Positions 31,863-43,335 of a DNA stretch of 64,000 nt are shown here, piece after piece. The notes beneath the pieces are model-generated. The model searched no databases and was not told the DNA's origin. It saw nothing but the letters and a program-made list of their open reading frames with translations. A program made the translations under genes and the position numbers. The stretch is from Poronia punctata (Eukaryota; Ascomycota; Sordariomycetes; Xylariales; Xylariaceae), in assembly GCA_022579005.1 (NCBI GenBank), contig MU401525.1, forward strand, positions 1 to 64,000, written 5' to 3'. Every line of letters begins with the position of its first letter. The first letter of the stretch is position 1.

Positions 31863-34570
31863 ATGACTGCTACGTCTACAAGTCCCCTTCTCCGCAGACC
31901 TAATGGTCGGCCCCAAGCATGCGAAGTGAGTCTATACCATGTTTCGGTCGGCTTGCTGGTTCTGGCTCGGCTTCAATTTGCCTTCCTCTCCCCCTGAAAC
32001 TGAATTGACTGACTGACAAAAACTTAGCCATGCCGAAAAAGAAAAGTAGCATGCGATCACGCACAACCAATCTGTAACCGGTGTCGGAAACGACGGCAGG
32101 ATACAGAATGCGTCTATCTAGTCTCGGGTAATAGTAGTAGTAGTAACATCCGACATTTACAGTCGTCCGCTTATTACTCGAATAAACGGTCAACAACTAC
32201 AACAACAACTACTACTACTACTACTACTTCCCCAGAAACCACAGCAACAGCAACAGCAACAGCAACAGCCGACCCAAGAAGTCCCGAAGGCCAAGCATCC
32301 AAACAAGTGGCGGCCGGATATCTCGGCTTCACCAGTTATTCTGCCGTGTATGAGGAAACACAGAAAAGTCTCCAGCAAGCTCCTCATCATCATCATCATC
32401 GTCATTCCTTTCGTGACGGCGTCATCACATCTCCTTCCTCTTCTACTTCTACTACTACTGCTGCTGCTGTCCAAGTCGACCGAGGAGGAGGAGGAGGAGG
32501 AGGAGGAGGAGGGGAGGTAGAGGAACCATTCACTCTAAGTCCCCGCACGCGCGACGAATGTCTCTACGTCTTACAAAACGTCCCCTCCGCCTCCCGGGGA
32601 AAGATCTGTCTCCGGGGAAGTCCATGCGAGTCATGGGTCTATTATTTCCTCGACCATGTTCTCGAATCCTTTTACGATGCTTTCGGCCATTACTTTACCG
32701 AAGAAGGCGGAGATGGTGATGGCGAAGACGGAAAAGATTTGGAAGAACTAGCCGTCATCTTATCGAGGAATACCACTTTACCTTTTTCCGACGACGACGA
32801 TATCGCGCCCGAGGATTGGTTGGCGCAGTTCTCGGGTCGGAGAGCGAGGTGGGAGACTTTGGCGTTGTTGTTTGCCTTTTGGGATTTCAGCGTCAATTCC
32901 ATCACGATTGTCAAGTCGTGGACGCAGGACGAATATGGGAGGCCGAGTCAGGCGACCAAGAGGTGTTTGGATTATTGTGTGGATATGTGTCAGGAGTTTT
33001 CGCCTGCGAATTCTAGTATGTAAATGTTTTTCTTTTCTCTTTCTTTTCTTTTCGTATCACGGTTCCGCTGCGGAAAGGATACCCTGTACTGTAACCGTGG
33101 ACTGACTGACTGACTGACTGACCCCTTTCCATCATCCACAGTGCTTCTTTTCCTAAGCTATAAACGACTCGTAATAGATACCGTATTAAACGGAGACATG
33201 AGTTAGTAAAGCTCTCTCTCTCTCTCTCTCTCACACCCCTTTACCCCCATCATCACTAACATATAATCCTTTCCACAGACCGACGAGCCTGGCTCTACCT
33301 AGGCGAAGTAATCTCCCTCCTGACATTCCTAGGCTACCACGTCCTCCCAGACTCCCCGACCTATCAACCGAAATTCATGATCGAGATCAAGCGCAAGATC
33401 TACTACCAGATCTACATCACGCACAGCACCCTCGTTTCCCTGACGGGAAGACCGCCGCTCATGAGCCATAAATACAGCACCACCCCTTTACCTCTCGACC
33501 TAGCAAACCCCACCTTGTTCTCCAACGATAGGGCCCGTCTGCGCGAGGCGGTAGAGAATATGAATAGTGCCGGGTGGTGTGTCGGACCCACCGTCCTTTC
33601 CGTCACTCCGATGCGTGCTAGGGCCATGTTGGCCTTGTTGAGAGAGGAGATTATGTGTTTTGCGCTCTGTGCCAAGAAGAAGGATGAGTCGGTGAAAGTG
33701 CTCTTGTAAGTTTTTTTCTTTTTTTTTTCTTTCTTTTCCCCCCGGGTTAGGCCCCTTTCCTTAAATATCCCTCCCCCCCTTCTTCTTTCTTCTTACTGAG
33801 GGGCTAAAAAAATAAAAAAATAAAAAAGAGATATCAAAGCCCGAGAATCCCAAATGGTCCAAGACCTCCCGCAATCCGTCAAATACCGAGATTCCGACCT
33901 CGACCATCCCCCCCAAGTCGGCGTGTTATTCTGGCGACTCCTACTACGACTAGAACACCTCCTAAACATCTTCTTCGTCGAGCGACTACTAGTCAGGCAC
34001 GGACATGCACAGAGTCGGAGTGACCTGTTATCCGTCAGTTTCGACATGGTCACACATACCCTACCCTTTTGGACTCACCAAGATACCCTCTTACCATTAC
34101 GTGGTGATTGTGAATGGCTCGTAAGAAAAGAAAAATACCACTCCCCCCCCCCCCCCTCTCTTCTTCCGACTTCTTAAAACTAAGAAAACAAAATATTTCA
34201 AAAGGTCATGTCTTTTGGCGTCCCCGCAGGTGGTATCCTATGCCAAGAACTTCTGAAACCAACTTTACACAACGACGCCCGTATTACGAGGTCGAGCCTT
34301 ATCCAGAAACTTAGTCTCCTCGTCGGCTTCCTCGACTGGATCAAGCCCAACGCGCCTAATGGCGATCTATGCAGCGCCTGCAAGAACGTCATTCAACACG
34401 TGCTGGACCAGACGCTTAATGCCCCCGCCCCCGGACACGAGAGCGGGCCCGGTGCTGGTCTAGCCGACTGGGATTTTGCGACGACACAGATCGATTTCGA
34501 TTTCGATCTGTTGGATACGTTTGATTGGACAAGGCCTGAACCTTCGTTAAGCCAGCAAATGTCTGTCTAA
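31863..34570 (+). CDS. Zn2Cys6 zinc-cluster transcription factor
   Basis: Six exons (31863-31925, 32028-33015, 33142-33201, 33279-33705, 33829-34120, 34205-34570) give 731 residues. The zinc cluster is split by intron 1: exon 1 ends ...GRPQACE and exon 2 opens PCRKRKVACDHAQPICNRC, giving C20-x2-C23-x6-C30-x6-C37-x2-C40-x8-C49. A long linker (about 52-170) holds runs of Thr, Thr-Ala, His and Gly. The conserved part resumes at RGKICLRGSPCESWVYYFLDH; LGEVISLLTFLGYH and KRKIYYQIYITHSTLVSLTGRPPLM are typical of the fungal middle-homology region. The protein should bind CGG-type DNA as a nuclear regulator; targets are unknown. Every exon joins in frame. It is convergent with the second zinc-cluster gene, 852 bp away. 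Confidence 0.88.
32196..32517 (+). repeat. Coding microsatellites in the zinc-cluster gene
   Basis: In-frame tracts occur close together: an ACA/ACT tract (about 32196-32229, poly-Thr), CAACAG (32240-32268, Thr-Ala), CAT (near 32385-32400, poly-His) and GGA (32483-32517, poly-Gly). All stay in frame. Confidence 0.8.
33100..33122 (+). repeat. (CTGA)n tract in intron 2, tandem branch-point pentamers
   Basis: This tetranucleotide run in intron 2 (33016-33141) yields five overlapping copies of CTGAC, the usual fungal branch-point pentamer, ending about 20 bases before the CACAG acceptor. Intron 1 of the same gene has a shorter version (GACTGACTGAC, about 32007-32017). Confidence 0.7.
33212..33232 (+). 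repeat. (CT)n microsatellite in intron 3
   Basis: About ten CT units lie just after the GTTAGT donor of intron 3 (33202-33278) of the zinc-cluster gene. Confidence 0.75.
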
Positions 34571-35422
34571 GTGCGCCAACTTATCCATAGGTACTATCAC
34601 GCTTTCCGTGCGCTTCATTGGGTTCCCGAGTGTGTGTGTGTGTGTGGCGTGGTGTATTGGTGCAAGGCTGTTATTGTGTGGGTATATAGCGCTATGTATT
34701 CAAAGAGCCGCCTGCGCATCTTGGTATGCAAATCTCGTAAGAAGCCTCATATGATGTGACGTGCCTCCGCATCATTTTAAGGATAGTTGACGAGTCCTCC
34801 CCCTGTTATGCAAATTGCGCCATAAAACGCCCAATGCCGAGCCTCTTCATAAAAATGTATGTACATCGATGCTGCCGCCGTTGCTACGCCCCTCCTTGGT
34901 ATCTTGAAAGGAAAGAAACAAGAAAATAAAAGAAACCATGAGATGAAGAAAACGCTACCCGCTACCCGCTACCCGTTCGTGTTACCAGCATGCTTCGAGA
35001 GATGATGAGTAGAGGCATCTAAAAAGAACTCCTTGGAGGGGCGCATTGCCAGCCTCGACGAAAATAGAGTTGGAATGTATAAAATCGGCCGTCTAGGTAC
35101 CGCTGGCGTTCATCAACTGTAGTTCCATCGATGCAGGCTTCGGGTCCCATTGGGAATCAGCAGACCATAAACTGGTATGTCACAATACCCGCCCGCTTCA
35201 GAAGCTACAGTGGTTTTTGCTCTGGGTAAAGCTTCGGCCGATCACATCCCAGGTTGCCGTGTCCGGTCGATGACGTTGGGAAACAGGCAACTACCATCCA
35301 ATAGCCAAACACGAGAAATCAAAGAGCCACCCGCTAACAATAGTGGACAAGGTGTGCATCGCCACAACTCCCTACCCTTCGCCGATCGCAGAAGAATAGG
35401 CTATACTTCAGACAGCAGTATT
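34571..35422. other. Convergent 3' region between two regulators (852 bp)
   Basis: Both zinc-cluster genes end into this gap. It contains a short (GT)n tract near 34633-34645 and (GCTACCC)n near 34957-34976. I see no gene. Confidence 0.55.
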
Positions 35423-37872
35423 TCAGGCGCAGGTGAAGTCCAGTTCCATGTCGTTAGCCACTCTCTGCCAATCCCAGACCCTCATCCAATCACCCCGAGC
35501 CATAAGCCGCCAGATTTCCTCGAGAAGTTCGGCAACGCAGTCACAATTATGTAAGCCCGTGTATCCGCGCACGGTGCGGACGGCATTGCGAACACGTTCC
35601 TGCTGCGATGGTATAAATGATGCACAGCCAATTATCAGACAAGGCACTAGGAGTAGTGTCTGCACCGGGTCACTCGGCTTGAACGTCTCGAGAATCACGA
35701 GCGATTCATCGACGGCGAGGGATATACGCAGGTCGTGTTGCGGCGGGAATCGAGTGGTTGGCGTGCATGAGAGAGCGTTAGCAGTAGTAAGCCGTGGTGA
35801 CATTGGCATCGTGCCACTTGACGAGCGACGGTCGGATGATTTCGAACCAAGGGCGCTGGAAGGAGGGGAACGGGTTGAGGAACAGGGATTCGAAGATGCT
35901 GGTGAGGGAGGCGATATACTGCTACCATCGCCTACCCCCATACGATGGCCGATTGCGCCACCAGCACCATCTACCGCAGCGCCTAATATGCCTTGTCCAG
36001 ATAGGCCCGCACTACCATCAATAGGGGCTGAGACCATCATCCCCGTAATGGTAGTGTCTGTCGTGGTTGTGGTCGTCGTCATTCCCGTATTCGCGAAGAA
36101 CGGCTTCGCTGAAGAGTTCACGGGTGGGAATATGGTCCGGAAAAGATATATCCACATCATCTGCTTATACAGCAGATTGACGCTGTTACGGTTATCACCA
36201 GCTGGCCAGACCGGCGCCCAGCTCCGTATCGCGGCTTCGATTTCGAGCGCGCGATAGACTGCTGCAAAATTGACGACGGGCTCGACTTTGGTTTCCATAT
36301 TGCTGCGTATCTCGTTCCGAATCGTCGTGATCTTGGCAAGGTAGTGGAAAAGGCCATCGCCAACGCCGATGAGTCGCGCCGGTTCGATCGGATACCACGG
36401 TTCCCAGTCTTCCGTCGCGAGCCGTCTAGACCCGTTGCCAGGGTATCGGATGAGCTCGTCGGCAAAGACCCGGTATTGGAAGAATTCCGAGATGAACGTT
36501 GTGAAGTTTTTATCTGGCGGTGGGTTCTCCAGTATGAGGCTCTTATAGGCGTGGAGGTGTACTCGATGCTGTGCCCCTCGACTCCCTTCGGCAGCCGTTT
36601 GGAGCAGAAGACACAACATCTGTCCGTAGCGAGGCGCCAGGTTCGCCTTTTCTTCCTGCCCCTGATCCCTGACTCCCCATGACAACAGATGCGGCATGGC
36701 CTGGTCATGGTGGTATTGTGCTCTCGCCATCATCCTGTCACGATCGAGGCCTGGGCTGGAGCCCAAGAGCTTGCTACCGTACGGCGTATCAAAGTCGATA
36801 TGTCTGCCGGCTAGGGAAAGAATGGAATGCATTAGTCCACGATGTTCCATGGCCATCTGGAGTAGCATATCCTTGAATGCGTTTTTGTGTTGACCTTCGA
36901 CGGTTAGAACACTGCTTAGCCCGTTAATGTAATGGTTGAGGAAAATCCGATCCTCGGCCGTCTCAACACCCTGGAATATCGGCTGGAGCGTGATTTGCGG
37001 CAGGCTCTGCTTCCTTTGACGCTCTGGTGAACGAGTAAGCAACTTATGAGAGTGATACGGCATTCTGGTGTTGTCTTTACCTTCCTCTGCCCTTTCTCGC
37101 CCGCTCTTCCAGATGGTTTTCTCATGGTAGCCTTCACACACAACTGCATTCTTCTCACAGTTCAAACCTTTGTCGGGGTTAGCTGACCGGCCACGATGGG
37201 GAATCATGGCGTTTCTTTTTTCTTACAGCGTGGCTTTGCTTCGTCGCACTTCTTCTTACGTTTCCGACATGTTATGCAACCAGTTTTCGACCGTCCTTTG
37301 GCCACTTTGTTGCCCACCTCCTGGGGGGCCAGGGGATGCTTCCGAGGACGCCCTCGCGGTCTCTTAACTTTGGGTGGACTGGACGGTGTCGGATGTGACC
37401 TAGCCACCAACCCCCGGGGGGCCTCTTGGACGTCCTCCATACGGAAAGAGTCGTCATCTATAGGCTCCATCTTTGGAACGGCCTCCCCATCACCGGCATC
37501 CTGTCTCCAGTTCGCGTCAGGGTCCACATCGTCACTGGATGATTCCTCCTGGTAGTTGGGGCTCCAGAGGCTTCCGGCGGAGGCTGTGTGTGGAAGCTGC
37601 GACGGTCCGGTGGTGCTGGAGCTGGAGCCGCCGTCGACACACGGCCCCTCTAGTTCGGTGCTAACGGGAGACAGCGGAGCGGTATTCCTTTGCGCTGCCG
37701 ACATGGAGTTTGTCCACCATGGGCCGGCAGACAGGGCAGTTGGCGACTCGTCATGAGCCGTCATGCCTTGGGCGGCCTGAGCATCTTGGGCGCTTTGAGG
37801 ATGAGTGCCGTCACGCCTATCAGACCAGGAAAGTCTGACGTTGCTGGTAACTACGGTGAGTGGTTTGTCCAT
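35423..37872 (-). CDS. Zn2Cys6 transcription factor with AT-hook, ACR-2-like
   Basis: Two exons (37872-37227 and 37167-35423) with a 59-bp intron give 796 residues. The intron splits Cys216. The cluster is C199-x2-C202-x6-C209-x6-C216-x2-C219-x6-C226 (GCITCRKRKKKCDEAKPRC). An AT-hook-like motif (RPRGRPRKHP, about 171-180) lies just before it. The C-terminal half has the features of regulators related to Neurospora ACR-2 (acriflavine sensitivity control): EDRIFLNHYINGLSSVLTVE, HRGLMHSILSLAGRHID, and AVDESLVILETFKPSDPVQT before the end. Oddity: between about 35780 and 35921 another frame looks more protein-like than the annotated one (see findings), so that stretch may contain an unrecognised intron or frame shift. 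It is probably nuclear; targets are unknown. Confidence 0.8.
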
Positions 37873-39531
37873 GGTTTGAACTTTGAACCGTCAGGCCAAT
37901 TGAGTCACGTCGATGAGGTGCCGGGCGACGGCAAGTAGAGTCAAGACGACGAAGCAAGTTCAAGAAACGAGTTTCGGAGCCCGGTAATGTACGGCGCAGT
38001 GGTGGTACGGCGGTGCGCGGCGATGCGACAATGTTCCCAGTGATTTCCGACTTGCTAGCCCATTCCAACACTCGAAACGGGGAACTATCAGACCGAGTAG
38101 ATCATGATGGAAGCTCGCCACGCATTTGCTTCGATCAGCACAAACTCATGGACGCTCGCCGCCAACGATACCCAAAGCAGAGCTGCAGAGGCGGTTGGAC
38201 GAATAGGAAATGGCGAGTTTGCAGCGACAGGTCGTCCTCTCTGCACTGGGCCACAGAGAAGGAGGAGCCAGATATGCTAAGTTCTAGTATATGATTATTA
38301 AAGTGTGTTGGAGGGGTTAAAGCTGGGGCGCTCTTGAATCTCGGGTGGTGGAGGTGGAGTAGTTGCCCGGCGGCTCAGGACGTTAGGTAGGAGGTAAGTA
38401 CAACTAATTATGTGTTTGCTCGGGATGCATTAGATACAGACATACTTGGTTACTTAAAAGTACCGAGCTAAAACTAGGTAGCACATACGTATACTCGTAA
38501 GCTTGTACTTATTGTATCTACCCTAGAGGATACCTGGACTTTGTCCGCAAGATTCTACTGTAGCGATATTAATTAGTTAGGAGACTTAATTACCTAGATA
38601 GGTACAGCAGATACGGTGCCTGGTTCTATCTATATGTACCGCTAGGCATGCCGCTATCTTGACAAGTAACCTACATGTATCTCAATAAGTAGTGACCTAC
38701 AGTAATAGGTATCCTGTCGACGATAACTGCTGGATTCGAGGTGGAGGACGCCAGATGCTGTACATACCTAGTGCAGGCGGGGAGATGAAGATCAGAGGGC
38801 GGACATGACGGGCAGAACTAGTTGAGCTAAGGTAGGTCAGGGTAGGATGGCTGGAAGGGGTTGGATGGGAGACATTTTTGGGTCATGGCCGTTCCCCACA
38901 CGATCCCACCGTCTAACCACTTCCAGCAGCAAGCCACCAAGCGAAGAAATAAAATGAAGCCGTGGTTGGTAGGTATTAAACAAGAAACACCAAAACACGG
39001 TTGTACGCGTACTTGTACGTGTAGGTTCTATCTAGGGTAGGTCCGAAGGATGCGAAGATGGGTCAAAAATTACTTGTAATATGCCTATTACCTACTGGTT
39101 AAGCAAGGGTCGAGTACAGGGCTGTCAAATGCTTACCCAGGTGCCAGACCCCAGATTCAACATCAGGTATGCCGGTAAGCCGAACATGCTGTATCTGCGA
39201 CATGTCATTTCTGACACCATGATGGTCTTCGCTGAAATAGGTGACCCATCCCACCCTCGCACAAATGGAGCGGGGACGCAGAAAAACTGACTGTACGAGT
39301 ACACGTACGCGTAGAGGAGAGGCAGGCGCATACACTATGTTGGCAGTTACCTACGGTAGGTATGTGTAGACCGAAGGAAGCGAGAAGTCGCCAAGCATAT
39401 ACTTGATAATGGTAGCTCCCCTAGAGGTCGATAGCTACGAGATGCTGCGTACAATGCACGATGCACAGAATCCAGTTATCTACAAGATGTACATGTAGGC
39501 TCTACAGTTGTAGACTGAAGGTTGCTGGCAG

Positions 39532-39545
39532 TACGAGTACTCGTA
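39532..39545. repeat. 14-bp palindrome TACGAGTACTCGTA, copy 1
   Basis: A perfect palindrome formed by two opposed copies of the recurrent 8-mer TACGAGTA. The identical palindrome occurs at 55292-55305. Confidence 0.8.
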
Positions 39546-42500
39546 AAGAATGAAGATACATGCAGATATGAGATGGGCTTGAGGCTTGGCACCTGTAGAA
39601 CCCTTGTTACGTACCGCGCGTCGTCCAAGTGGTGTCTCCATCTCATCCTGTGATCTTAGCGTCTATCTCCATGCGTATGTCGAACGATGGTACCCCATAC
39701 CTAACTTGTTGCCTCCATAAGACGGCCCAAAAATATCTACATCGTATCTTGACTGCGAGGACTCCAAGAAGTAGGTATCGCTTACGGAAAAATACTCTAC
39801 TAGGTTAGGTAGGTAGGTAGGCGTCGGTTATGCGAAGAGGGATATGGGTTAGTTAGCTCTTATATGGGAACAAAAGTCCCAACTTGAAATATTCTACCAC
39901 ACAATAACAAAAAGTACGACCTTCTGCTTGGAAGAGCTCATCTTGTGATAGATACAACAATATCTGACGCCACTTCTGGCGTTGCCCGCATCGACGGACC
40001 ATCACACATGATCGACATTGGTATACACATATTTTGTAGTTTACATGGTAGAAAACTGGTCCGGTGGGTTGCGATGAGTGGATTGCAAGCGTGTGGTTGG
40101 GATGTCAACTCCGGCTTGATAAGTTGATAAGGAACAAGAAGGAGTTGTATAACTCGGTCAGACACACGTGTACGACCAAGAGGTGAAGCTTAAAATATCC
40201 CGGGAGCTGGTCAAATCGGGCTGGCTATTTCTGCCAGGCCCAATCTAGGTTACTTACGCACGACGTCCCCGAAGTCGGGAAAATGTCCGAGATTCATTCC
40301 TTCATAAAAGGGTCATACTTTCTTGCTCAAAAATCCTTTGCAGCCCCAGACCCCTTGACCCCGTACAGGGTTAGATTGAATATTTCGAAAGACGAGGATT
40401 CTCTGATCGTCACAGGCGCGCCGCTGGTGCTCCAGTGATGCATATGTCACATAAGGGCCAACTGGGATTAGACCGAGTAGGTATTAAGCAGCTCGGCCTA
40501 GCATGTTCTTCTTCGAGAATCAAAAGGACTTCACCACTAGCAACGCTCAGAAGAAGGTATGCTCATAAGGGACACTGCCCCAAGTAATAATTCTGAACCT
40601 GAACATGCAGCTCGGAGAATTTGAAATGTAAAAGAGAGACTGGCACTAGCTTTTACTGGCCGATAGGAATATGCACTGCACGGTTAGGCTTGGAGATGCA
40701 GATGGAGATACACTTGGCGGATCTGACGCCTCTCTCCAATCGCTGGGAAACAATAAAATCGCAGTCAAGGCTACATGTCATACATATTACATCCAGAATA
40801 GATTAACCTGGCAAGGTTACCTACTTCCGTTACCTACCTACCAACCTAATAAGGCGGGGAACGACTCAACGAGACCTCTGCCATGTCGGTACACATGTAA
40901 CATTAGGTGGTATCGGCATATAGTGTACTGGATGTCTGTCCTCGTACGGGAATACAGCCTTTGTACCAGCACGCCTAGATTCGCATCTGATGTATAGGAA
41001 ATGCAGTTATACCTATTCGACAGTAGTTTACAGCATTGTCGAGTTACATGGCTGGCCAGCGTTTCATCCTGCTTTCCGGTTGCACCTAACCCATGTAGGC
41101 GGAGGCAAGACATGACGGCTTATAGCGTATCGTTAGGATGTTTCATCTTCGATTACGAACTGCGGTGCCCCGACTCGACACTCCATGTATAGTATATACC
41201 GGTAGAGAGAACACGGCATTCCGTGTACACAGACACGTACAATTACCTAGACTAGGTACGCTTCGAGGTGTAGCGCCATCCCAGACCTAAGTGACGATCG
41301 CGCCGATAGGATGAGGATCAGGACTAAATCACAGTAAAGCGTGACAGCGGGCTGGGAGCGCACCGAGAAGCTGATTCGGTCGCGGTTGACGGACCTCATT
41401 GCCCGGCTCTAGCACGACTCCTGAAATGGAGCACAGCAACAGTCAAACGGTAGAGGCTAGTGCATCTTGAACTTCGTAGGTACATTAGTCTAATTTACCT
41501 ACATACGCAGCCGTTCCTCAAGCTGCCTCGAGGTTCTATTGACCTACAGTAGGTTTGAATGTACGATGTACGAGTAGGTAGGTAGTCTTTCGAAGTAAAC
41601 CTTCCTAGTTGGACTATGGTGCTATCCCTTTCAGGGTAGGCTTCTGTAGCTCCCTCCTTCCGTCCTGTCAGACACCTCTACTTTGTACACCTGTACTGTA
41701 TCCGCCCACCACACCACCACCTCCTAGTCTACATGTACCTTGTGTACGTGTATGCTGCAGTTGGTTGGCTGATTCACTGCAGAACACCTACCTGGGCATT
41801 GGCAAACAAGTTATGCGCGCCAATCAATCGACAGCATCCTGTATGACCCTGGCATTTGATCTTGATCTGTGGTACATGGCAGGTAACTGGTATTTCACAG
41901 TCTGATAGTAAATGTGAGGATCTCAGCCCAAGTTGAGGAGGAGCAGCACGCCTATCCTAGGTCTCGACGTTCCAATCAACAAATTAGACGCACCTTCTCA
42001 CGACTCCGCTGCCACTAGCGCTGCATATGCGGCGCTTCTGGCTCTCAGAAGTCGACGTGGACGTTACTCGCGACGTGTAAGAACCATCGAAGAAATTGTA
42101 GCTAGGTCAAGCACAGGTACCTACTCTTTGTCGCACAACAGTCGGAGAGCTCAACCCGTCAATACCTTTGGTAACAACATTTGTAAATAGGAGAGAAGAC
42201 AGAGACATGCGCGTCGCCATCACTCAGATGATACACTTACTAGGTTAGGTATTTACTATTTTTCTTACTTACCTACAGAGTCTAGACTATTCACTACCTT
42301 ATACAGTATACTGAACGGTCAGATTGTGGGAAGGTGTATTCTGTCCCTTTGCATATGTCCCCGCGTCGGCACTTTAACTCGTACCTCCCAACAGTTTGGC
42401 TATATGAATATCGTACCTGCCTACAGATGTATAGTAGGTACGTAATAGATAAGGTGGCTTGTCGAGGACGCGGTACATTTTATTCTTTCGCCTTCCCCCC

Positions 42501-43308
42501 TCTCTTCTGGTCATATTTTCCCTCCCCCTCTTCCGAGCATTGCGCATCCAGCAGGTCCCCGAGGTTGGGACTAGAGTAGGACCCTGTGCCGCATAGCTTC
42601 AGCTTAATAATAAGCTTCGGCATCCTGCAGACTATACAGGTTAGTCAAAACCATTGCGCGAACGTGGCTACAAGCCTACACAGCCTTGTATAGCCAAGGG
42701 TCTTAATTCGACGGTCTGTTCAACGATGGTGATCTGGCGACTTGGTCGCAACCGGTCTTCTGCAAAAGTCGACGATGCCATAGGCGACCGTTAATTTATC
42801 ATGATTGACGATCGTTAATAGAAGCCCCTTGGCAATATCTGAGGACAGCTGGTTGCAATGCTACAGTGCTACTCAACTCTATTTCATGGATGGTTGCAAC
42901 GCATCTCGGCTCGGCTCTGTGTTGCATCTCTTCGGCTTTCAAGCAATAGTCACCGAGCGGTCGCCGGATGGTAAACAAGTTAACTGTGTAGCGAGCTACA
43001 CCGTCGTCTACCCGATCATTATCAATGCGCGGGGCCCTATCGGAGTCTAGAAGCCGCCTCATTACGAGTATAAACATATCACATATGTCCCCATGAGCTC
43101 TCGCCGTATCAATGTGAGCATCCAATCGCATCATTGTTTCGCTATCTTTCGTCCCCCAGTGCTTATTATGCTTCCAGAATATCTGCCCATAGTGTCACTT
43201 CTTCCCAGCTGCCCGGATGAACTGCGACGGCGCCTGGGCAAGAGTATTTAGTAGCCGCTTTGGACCGATGTAGCTACTCAGGGTTAGGATGGCTTCCACC
43301 CGTCGCGG

Positions 43309-43335
43309 CATTGCGGTCATTGCGGTCATTGCGGT
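43309..43335 (+). repeat. Triplicated 9-mer ATTGCGGTC
   Basis: Three adjacent copies (the last ends in G rather than C) lie in gene-free DNA. Confidence 0.7.

Noticed and set aside
36157..36708. 183-codon minus-strand frame with many Arg residues
   Set aside because: It lies entirely inside the ACR-2-like regulator exon in another frame, and the regulator frame carries the conserved motifs.
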